NCBI GenBank assembly: GCA_950295325.1
Contig: OX485806.1
Coordinates: 42,842,001 to 42,906,000, forward strand
From: Polytrichum commune
Taxonomy: Eukaryota; Streptophyta; Polytrichopsida; Polytrichales; Polytrichaceae
Length of the DNA: 64,000 nt
Reading direction: 5' to 3'
Shown piece after piece: positions 55,954-64,000 of this stretch (positions are counted from its first letter, which is position 1; each line of letters opens with the position of its first letter). Made by a program: the position numbers and the translations under genes. Below the pieces are notes generated by a model. That model saw only the letters and a program-made list of their open reading frames with translations. It was not told the origin of the DNA and did no database searches.

Positions 55954-58900
55954 ATTGATGTTCCGCTTGTTTCCGACTGCATTCGACCTCTTGATGAGGA
56001 GAATCCAGATGAAGCCGAGCTCAAGGTTCGGAGATCGCAGAAGCAAGACTCTAACACCGTGATTCAGCGGGTGCGATTCAAGCCTCTTGGGAAGTCTCGT
56101 TTCTCTATTCCATTGTGTCGCTTGCGGAGTCTTCCTCTTGTTCGGCCAATCAACGACGTTGATGTTTCTCGTTTGGAGAATGAGTTCGTCATGGGATACC
56201 GTGATGGTGACCGCGCTTTGTACGTCTCTCTATATAACAACCTTGATGAGGTCCTTCATGTCTCCGATGACGTCAAGTCCTCCTGGAGTCCATTATGGCA
56301 AGAGGCCAATGCAAAGTTTGATGCCATTCTCGAAAGAGACCCCGACCTTGCTAACTTTGTTGGGAAAATGTTCTACGTGTGGGAGGGGAACCATCGGTTG
56401 ACAGCTTGGTGGAGGCACATCAACAAAGCATCACCCTTTGGACAAAGATTGGCATATATGGGCTGATTGTATTTTGGTGGATCCAAGAAATTGCACCGCC
56501 CTCTTCCTTAATGCTATGAATGACATCAACTGGTGAGTTCAACATTTAATGTTGCTGATATTCTCTTTTGTTTGTTCTCATTTTTCCCTCTAACATTTTG
56601 TTTGTTATAGGTCCACGGAGCATGATCATGTTAAGGATAACCTCCCCGCCAAGTTACTTCACATTCGCACGTTTGGAAAAATGAGGCTAGAGGAGTTCAA
56701 AGACCTCCTTTCCGTTTCGGACTACAAGATGTGTGAGTCCAAGATGGAGAAGACTCCTACTTGGTATCCCCTGACATTAGATGTCTTCGTGAAATTCTTA
56801 TACAAGGTAAAGTTTGTTTAAATTTTCCTTGACTTTCCTTCTCCCATGTTTATGTGCGTTCCTTATCCTTCTTTGTGTTTGTTTTAGAAAGAGATATCCA
56901 ACGCGGCTGATACGGTTGCGAGGTTATACCGTGAGGCCACTCCCGAGGCTCTCCGATCTTCGACAGAAATTCGGGATATTATGTCAAAAGCCCAGGATAG
57001 GTTGATCAAAAGCATTCGTTCTCGGAACTTTGAGAAGTTCATTTCCGTTGCCCACAAGGACAACGGGGATGATTTCTTCAACGAGGTGTCTCTCTTATCC
57101 TTGTGTTTTCATTTATTCTTTCATTCTCATTTACATCATGTCGTGCTTGATATCTCTTTCTTACTTATCTCTATTCTTACTTCATATCTATGTGACAGAT
57201 TGACCGTCATTTCTCCACCTTCCTCGTCCCTGATATGACAATCGAAAAACTTCAAAAGGTGGCTACCGCACATGTGGATGCCCATTTCAAGGCCAAGTGG
57301 CTTCGTTGGTGGAACTCCCCTGCCGATGTCAAGCAAAAGAATAGATTTCCGTCGTCTCTCCCTCTTAGGGAGAAAGTCCTCGAAAACTGGCTCAACAAAG
57401 CTTCTTTCTGGGCGCAGGTGCAACTCTTGTTTTTTTCCTCTTTCTATTATTTGAAATCTTCATACCAAGGACTAGGACACTGTGGTGGAGAAATGTGGAT
57501 ATCTTAGGCTCAAGACTATAATCTGAAATGTGGATATTGAGCCAATATAGGTACTTTAGATTTTCAAAAGTTGAAAACATGGTCATTGTAGAAGGACTAG
57601 GACACCCTCTCGGAACCGAGAGGGTGGAGAAATATGGAAATATTAGGCTCATGTCTAGAATCTTATTTTTGGATAATGGGCCCATATAGGTAGTTCTGAT
57701 TTTTACAAGTTCAAAATATGGTTAGGTTAGTTAGACTGGGACACCCTCTCGGAAATTAATGGCTCATGACTAAAATCTGGTTTGTGCTTATTTAGCCAAT
57801 ATAGGTAATTCTGGTTTTTAAAAGATGAAAATATGGTGAAAATGGTAGGATAGGGACACCCTCTCGGTTCCGAGAGGGTGGACAAATGTGGAAATTTTAG
57901 GCTCATGACTAGAATCTGATTTGTGGATAATGGGACCATATAGGTAGTTTAGATTTTCAAAAGTTGAAATTGTGGTTAGGATAGTTAGACTGGGACACCC
58001 TCTCGTTTCCGAGAGGGTGGAGAAATGTGGAAATTTGAGGCCCTTCACTAGAATCTGATTTGTGGATAATTGGCCCATATAGGTAGTTTTGATTTTTAAA
58101 TGTTTAAAATATGGTCACTATAGTAGGACAGGGACACCCTCTCGGTTATGAGAGGGTGGACAAATGTGGAAATTTTGTGCTCATGACTAAAATCTGATTT
58201 GTGGAAAATGGGCCCATATAGGTAGTTTTGATTTTCAAAAGTTGAAATTGTGGTTAGGATAGTTAGACTGGGACACCCTCTCGTTTCCGAGAGGGTGGAG
58301 AAATGTGGAAATTTGAGGCCCTTCACTAGAATCTGATTTGTGGATAATTGGCCCATATAGGTAGTTTTGATTTTTAAATGTTTAAAATATGGTCATTATA
58401 GTAGGACAGGGACACCCTCTCGGTTCCGAGAGGGTGGACAAATGTGGAAATTTTAGGCTCATGACTAAAATCTGATTTGTGGAAAATGGGCCCATATAGG
58501 TAGTTTTGATTTTCCAAAGTTGAAATTGTGGTTAGGATAGTTAGACTGGGACACCCTCTCGTTTCCGAGAGGGTGGAGAAATGTGGAAATTTGAGGCCCT
58601 TCACTAGAATCTGATTTGTGGATAATTGGCCCATATAGGTAGTTTTGATTTTTAAATGTTTAAAATATGGTCATTATAGTAGGACAGGGACACCCTCTCG
58701 GTTCCGAGAGGGTGGACAAATGTGGAAATTTTGTGCTCATGACTAAAATCTGATTTGTGGAAAATGGGCCCATATAGGTAGTTTTGATTTTCCAAAGTTG
58801 AAATTGTGGTTAGGATAGTTAGACTGGGACACCCTCTCGTTTCCGAGAGGGTGGAGAAATGTGGAAATTAATGGCTCATGACTAGAATCTGGTTGGTGAT

Positions 58901-61900
58901 TATTTAGCCAATATATGTAATTCTGATTTTCAAAAGTTCAAAATATGGTGAAAATAGTAGGACAGGGACACCCTCTCGGTTCCGAGAGGGTGGAGAAATG
59001 TGGAAATCTTAGGCTCGAGAGTAGAATCTGACTTGTGCATATTGAGCCAATATAGGTAATTCTTATTTTCAGAACTCGAAAATACGGTCATTTTTTATTT
59101 TAGTGTTTTCCGAAATTTGGATTTGGGGTTCTCATGACTGGAATCTGATATGTGGTTATGAAGCCAATATAGGTATTTTTGGTTTTCAAAACTTTAAAAT
59201 ATGGTCAGTCTAGTAGGACGGGAAACCCTCTTGGTTCCGACCGGGTGGATAAATGTATATATTTGAGGCTCAATACTAGAATCTGATTTGTGCTTCTTGA
59301 GCCAATAATGGAATTTCAAGTTTTGATACTAAGGTCATTTTGGTATTAGTGGGTGCCTAGATGTGGAATTTGGGTTCTCAAGACTAGAATTTGATATGTG
59401 GATATTGAGCCCATATAGGTAATTCTGATTTTCAAAAGTTATGGTCATATAGATAATGGGCCCATTTAGGTAGTGTTCATTTTGAAAAGTTCAAAATATG
59501 GTTAGGTAGTTAGACTGGGACACCCTCTCGGTTCCGAGAGAGTGGAGAGATGTGGAAATTAATGGCTCATGACTACAATCTGTTTGTGCTTATTTAGCCC
59601 ATATACCTTCTGATTTTCAAAATTTGAGAAAATGGTCATTAGAGTAGGACCGGGACACCCTCTCGGTTCCGAGAGGGTGGAGAAATGTATGTTTTGAGGC
59701 TCAAGACTAGAATCTGATTTGTGCTTATTTAGCTAATAAGGGAATTTCAGATTTTGAGAATTTGTCACTGTGGTCATTTTGGGTGAGAACTTGAAAATAT
59801 GGTCTGATTCCCCGGTCCAGTTTTCTAATGTGCATAAGTGATGCTAATATGTGGTGCTAATATGTGGTGCTCATATGTGGATTTATTTGGATCGTCACTA
59901 GAATCTGATATCAGGTTATTCAGCTAATATGTTTATTTCTTGTTTGGAAATATAGAATGTTTGACTGGGACACCCTCTCGGTCTTTTTGTCATGTCTAAG
60001 GTTTTTTTATGTGTCTAGAGTCTAAGTTCATGTTCGTAGGTTATTGAGTTGTTCTTTTCTTACTATTTTCCTTTTTTGTCATAGTTGGAGAAGGGGGTTG
60101 AGGCTAAGATTGCTTCATTTGAGAATGTGTGTTCCGTTGAAATCGATTGGAGTTCCACGGAGGATATTTATCAACCGGGAGATTATGTTGAGCATTGGAG
60201 GCTGATTCTTTGGGACAAGGCATTTTTGGTTTATTTTGACGATAAGGGAGATCTGAAATTTGTCAAAGGCCTTGATCTCATGGATTTTAGGGACGGCCCC
60301 ATATCAATCAAACGCGTCGCTTACCGGTAATATTATGAGTTTTCTTTGAGTACATGTTGTTTTTGTTTCATTTCCTTTTCCCCACCGTCTTTGTTTATCA
60401 TGTTCTTCATTTTTCAGGTTCATTCACCGTGAGCTCGTTGTGAAGAATGCATTGCCTTCTTTGTGCTTGCCAACTTTCCTTTTACATTGGGTCGATGTCA
60501 ACTCCGATCTTTGTGTTTTTACGCCCAATCAAGTTGCCAAGTTTTCGCAGTCTCACTTGCAAGCTGGGGGATGGTACTTGGATTGTTCTGGAGGATTTGT
60601 GCCTGCGGAAGAAAAGCCTCTTTTTACTAGCCTTGTGCGTAGTGCTCCCGAGGTGAACATTGTCCCGGATGAGGAGCCCGACATCGTTGAGCTTCCTCCT
60701 CCACCGCCCAAGGCAAAGGGCAGAGGTAAGAATACCGACACTCAATTAACTCGGTCCGCCTCAAAGACCCCCGTTCAGCCACCCACCTTACTACAGAGTC
60801 CACCTAGCACTCCCTCCGTTACTCCATCAGCTACTCTATTAGCTGCCCCCTCTATCACTCCCTCCGCATGTCGGCCACCAACTGTTGCTACTCCTTCTCA
60901 CAGTGGCACTTCTCTTCTCTCCTTGCCTCGCAAGAGGAAGGCCGCCCTCTTGGATACGAGTGCCACCTCTTCGGATTCACCTACCACGCTTTCCCTCATC
61001 GAAAATGTGGACATGGTACAACTCATGCTCAATTGCAACCTTGTAGGAGGTCCCCTCCCGGCATATACGCGCATCCAAGAGTTCATTGCCAAGGTTTGTA
61101 TGTTTTTTATTGGCATTCATCAAACTCCTTTCCATTTGGTTTGCGTTTTTTTTTCCTTCTTCATTTTTTCTCATGGATTTTTCATTGCAGGCCAGGGAAG
61201 GTCGTTCCCGTGTGAACACCTCCTCTACACATCACAAGGGACTGGATTTACTCTTCGCGGACATTCCCAAAAATTTGCCGGTGCCCAACATCTCCACGGA
61301 TGTTCCTGATTGGAACAAGCTCCATGACTCTTACTATGACTGTCTTTTTGCTTTTGCAAAATCTAACCTCTATGATCATGGCGTCCTTGTTATTGTCCAT
61401 TGTGCGAGTGCAAGTGTTTCTAGGATGGTTTTTAATTGGGCACACACTTACGACTTCTACGTCGCCGAAGATTGGTTCGGTATGGCTGATTTGGACCTCC
61501 AATCTCCGGTGGACCCCTCTAGAGTGGTAAGCAACTATTCCTCTCCTAGTCCATTTTTGTTTTGTTTTTTTTTCATTTCACTTCTTTCGATTCTTATGGA
61601 ATCGTTTTCATTTTTTCATACTCGTAAATTCAGTATCAAGGTTCTTGTTCGTGTTAACTCCGTTCTGAAAGTGCGACCGGAGGCCGCCAAGGAGTATGGT
61701 TACTACCTCCAGCAAGATGGATGGTTGAATGCTTTCACCGATGAGAAGAGCCAGACGATGCGCAGTGATGGGATACCCTGGAGAGGTGCTCGCGAGAAGC
61801 ATCAAGTTTTCTTCTCTATCCTTTTTGCTACTCTCACAGATAAAAATGATGTTGTTATGGACTGGCATTGTGGTGTAGGTGGTTCAATTATAGCGTGTCG

Positions 61901-62077
61901 CTCCATTGAGCGGCATATTGTGGCCCTTGAGAGTGACCCAGTGATTTTCAATGCGATCCTACTCCCCATGCATAAAAACCAACCTTCGCAACTCTCCCGC
62001 TCAAATGCCCCACCGTCCACCTCTATGTTTGATCCGCCTAAGAAGATGACCAAACGAGCATTCGGTTTTCTTTGTGC
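55954..62077 (+). pseudogene. Gene 1: ParB/Srx-like plus DNA-methylase-like protein, copy 2 (frameshift)
   Basis: Exons 55954-56532, 56611-56806, 56888-57085, 57199-57417, 60085-60326, 60418-61093, 61191-61526 and 61620-62077 match copy 1 exons 3-11 in order and phase. Exons 4, 5, 6 and 7 are identical in length (196, 198, 219, 242 nt). Exon 3 is 579 nt against 578 in copy 1: an extra base near 56428 shifts the frame just after YVWEGNHRLTAWWRHINK. The methylase-like part shows FADIPKNLPVPN, DHGVLVIVHCA, MDWHCGVGGSIIACRS and RHIVALESD. Two oddities: the acceptor of intron 9 is AT instead of AG, yet the 93-nt intron is open in frame; and intron 10 is precisely absent. Exon 12 is missing: a normal donor (GC|GTAAGT) at 62078 leads almost directly into end A. 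Confidence 0.75.
57480..59990. repeat. Array of about 139-bp palindrome units in gene 1 intron 6 (copy 2)
   Basis: About fourteen units of the second family, each with CCCTCTCGGTTCCGAGAGGG or CCCTCTCGTTTCCGAGAGGG. Centres are about 137-141 bp apart in the regular part (57600-58980); a 278-bp two-unit repeat is visible at 57990-58830. Later units are degraded. It lies between the donor at 57418 and the acceptor before 60085. Confidence 0.9.
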
Positions 62078-62129
62078 GTAAGTTTTCTTTCTATGTTTTG
62101 TCATGTTTGCCTTCTAGTGATTTTCCCAT

Positions 62130-62379
62130 CTTCGTGTGTCATCCTAGACTATAAGATGTTTGATAACAAACACTATCTTCCACGCCTATAGGTTTGGGTG
62201 GTTCACCGAACAAAGTTCGGTTCTTATTTATATGGGAATCGGGTGCCTTTCCGACAAATTGAAGACAAACTATCACTAAAATCCACGGAAATAGGCACGA
62301 CTTCTCCTATAATTACCCAACAAATTTGAAAATCTCCGCTCTCCAATCTCCGCTCTCCGCTCTCTGAGCTATGCTCACA
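62130..62379 (-). repeat. Terminal region 'end A' of copy 2
   Basis: On the minus strand from 62379: TGTGAGCATAGCTC, GAGAGCGGAGAGCGGAGA, TTGTTGGGTAATTATAGG, CCTATTTCCGTGGAT (about 62281-62295), then CCTATAGGCGTGGAAGAT and ATCAAACATCTTATAGTC. It is collinear with 2930-3170. Confidence 0.75.
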
Positions 62380-63225
62380 TATTTCAGTTTCCCAGAACTT
62401 AATAAAACAGTGCGAAAAAACTGCGACATTAGTTGTTTCGAGCTGGCAGGTTAAACTACCAGTTGAGGCACATGTGAATTCTCGCTAATGGGCCTCCGCA
62501 CAGTCTGGGCCCAATCCAATTGTAAATGAAGAAGTGAGGGATGCCTCTCGGATATTGATTGATGAAAGAGGAAAGAACTGCATGAGGCTAGAGGGTTGGT
62601 AAACGATCAGGAGGCTTTGCATTGGAATCATAATCTTCAATTGAGTCCTTGGGCAAGCAGCCAAGGGTTGGGCATCGGAGCAGCTGTCGGGAGGAAGGTG
62701 AATTTGGCTGCGACCAAGGAGTGAGGCTGCTGGGATTTTGACAGGTTGGACCAAGGGCTGGGAAGCACACCTGTCCGAGGTTGGAGTTAAGAACTGGCAT
62801 CAGACGGCTTGCTGGATATGGTCCAGGGTTGGTAGTAAGTCGTGAAATTGTGTGGCAGTCAAGACAATGGCTGCTGATTTATTAGTAAATGGCATTTAGG
62901 GTGTCAACAACCAAGGGTGATGTTGATATGGTCTCAATGTGATTAAATAATGTTTAGGGTTGGTGAGTAGTTTAATGTGGGGTTATGGGCTTAGGCATGA
63001 GTGTGAATGGTTTGGATGACCTTGTGGGAATTGTGTGTGAGGAAGAGAACATTTCTATATGCTTGGAACCGTGTTTCACTTGATTAAAAAAATAATATGC
63101 CTTTCCATTGATATTATCGGAGTGCTGGAGTTGGATTCCATTGCTGAGGTAGTCACGTAAGTGCGTGTGAGCCATAGGCTCTCACCCGGACTACAACGCA
63201 TAAGAGTGTGGATTTGCGGCTGACA
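62380..63225 (+). repeat. 3' part of the LTR split by copy 2
   Basis: No gene is supported. The last 60 bp (GTGAGCCATAGGCTCTCACC, CGGACTACAACGCATAAG, GCGGCTGACA) align with the end of the intact Ty3 LTR (CGGACTACGGACGCTTAAG, TTGGCCTCACA) and are followed by a near-identical primer site. Continuity with 40921-41644 is inferred from start and end homology on either side of copy 2. Confidence 0.6.
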
Positions 63226-63229
63226 TAAA

Positions 63230-63246
63230 TGGTGCGTCCGTCGGGA
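63230..63246 (+). other. Primer binding site of the split Ty3 element
   Basis: TGGTGCGTCCGTCGGGA starts four bases after the LTR end, as in the intact element, from which it differs at two positions. Confidence 0.7.
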
Positions 63247-64000
63247 GCGAAGCGGAATTAGGAGATTCGAGCTTGGAGCAACAAACTTGAGGGTGAGGAA
63301 TGAGCACTTGGTGTGAGGTAAGGACCTCAGTTGGGTGTTGTTTTTCCATTAGTTAGGATAGCTGAATTTCTTTTCCTTGGAATGAATTGCAATTTCAATT
63401 ATGCATTTCGTTTTGAGGAAGGAGCGTGACTTCAGGTAAGCCTCTAAACCTTCTTGGGATGGCATAAGGATATCACATTAATAGGACAACCATTAGTTCA
63501 CTAAATCTTAGAGGGATAATTAATTTTATGAAGAGTCAACTTTGACACTCACGTTAGGGTGAGTTTCCAAGTTATGGTGTTGGGAAGTCAATGTGGCTAG
63601 AGTTAGAAGCTGCTTAGCTAGACATTTGTTTAGATGGTTGATTTGAGTTGACTCACGGTCGAGGGAGAGCGCTACCCTGCAGGGAAAGATCGAGTTGTTT
63701 AAGGTCTGCGGTTCTGCAAAGTAAACATATTAATTAATTTAGGAATGATTTTAGTAATTATTTTTGTCGTTATCCATTGTAGAGGATAATTCCCTAGTCA
63801 TAGTGTCGCATGGGAGACAAGAAGGTAATGCCTCAATCTCCGATGTGGTGCATAACGAAGGTCAGCCCCTTACTCTCGATATTGTGGTGAGTGTCAACTT
63901 GAGGAAGAGTGTGGAGGTGATTCTTCGACTCAACTAAGAGTTGACATGAACATGTCATCCTCTGTTTGGGATTTTTCACTTAAGTTGGCTTGCAGGTTCT
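63247..64000 (+). mobile_element. Leader of the split Ty3/Gypsy element, cut by the window edge
   Basis: Blocks match the leader of the intact element in order: GGGAGCGAAGCGGAA, CCTTGGAATGAATTGCA, GAGGAAGGAGCG, TTTGACACTCAC, TTATCCATTGTAGAGG, ATTGTGGTGAGTGT and GGCTTGCAGGTTCT. In the intact element a gag-pol frame begins about 115 bp after this last block, so its homologue should start just beyond the window. Confidence 0.75.

Larger units (their letters stand above)
41645..62379 (+). mobile_element. MULE-like giant element, copy 2 (about 16.8 kb without solo LTRs)
   Basis: End B at 41645 (TGTGCGTAGAGCGGGGAGCG, aligned with copy 1 end B) and end A at 62379 (reverse complement of TGTGAGCATAGCTC, aligned with copy 1 end A) enclose gene S, transposase, gene 1 exon 1, arrays and gene 1 exons 3-11, the mirror order of copy 1. 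Total 20.7 kb; two solo LTRs account for 3.9 kb. I could not find a convincing 8-11 bp target duplication at the ends. It lacks the small cargo gene and exon 12 found in copy 1. Strand given is that of gene 1. Confidence 0.75.

Noticed and set aside
41636-62388. Target duplication for copy 2
   Set aside because: ACTTGTACG on the left and TATTTCAGT on the right do not match. I report the element on end and gene homology only.

Overview
The window is transposon-rich nuclear DNA from a plant. The evidence is a Ty3/Gypsy polyprotein with a tRNA-type primer site, a second Ty3 element with an integrase-linked chromodomain, a hAT-type element with an 8-bp duplication, a MULE-type transposase with a SWIM zinc finger, and genes with many short GT-AG introns. 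I see no convincing host gene. The style suggests a land plant, perhaps a non-flowering one, but I cannot name the species.

The main content is three diverged copies of one very large Mutator-like (MULE-like) DNA transposon. Copy 1 (2930-34996) and copy 2 (41645-62379) lie in opposite orientation. Copy 3 (window start to 37138) has copy 1 inserted in one of its exons. Copies 1 and 2 share this order: end B, a small unknown gene (S), a transposase gene, a divergent promoter, a long spliced gene, end A. All ends carry TGTGAGCG-type termini made of short direct repeats of GAGAGCGG, with a conserved subterminal TTCCGTGGA motif.

The long gene (here 'gene 1') is the unusual part. I could assemble twelve exons in copy 1 with matching splice phases. 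They encode a protein of about 1,179 residues: a basic NLS-like first exon, a ParB/Srx-like GNHR segment, an unrecognised middle, and a C-terminal N6/N4 DNA-methylase-like fold in which DPPY is replaced by D-[IV]-P-[KE]. Copy 1 has a single in-frame stop. Copies 2 and 3 have more damage.

Large introns of gene 1 hold arrays of roughly 138-bp units in copies 1 and 2. Each unit carries one palindrome of the form CCTCTCGG(N2-4)CCGAGAGG. The rest of the unit differs completely between copies, but the palindrome persists. Copy 3 keeps a TCGGATCCGA core inside different arms. This suggests a selected site, possibly bound by the element's own ParB/methylase-like protein, as an analogue of a parS cluster.

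Layout: 1-2165 copy 3 intron array with a 1-kb hAT-type insertion; 2177-2929 copy 3 exons; 2930-34996 copy 1, interrupted by a young complete Ty3/Gypsy element (23520-34578, TSD CACAC); 34997-37138 remainder of copy 3; 37139-40323 3' half of a degraded chromovirus with its 3' LTR; 40921-41644 plus 62380-63225 two halves of an LTR split by copy 2; 41645-62379 copy 2, carrying two solo LTRs (49759-50700, TSD GAGAG; 52375-55343, TSD CCCAA); 63226-64000 primer site and leader of the split retrotransposon, running off the window. Both transposase genes are broken, so neither large copy looks autonomous now.
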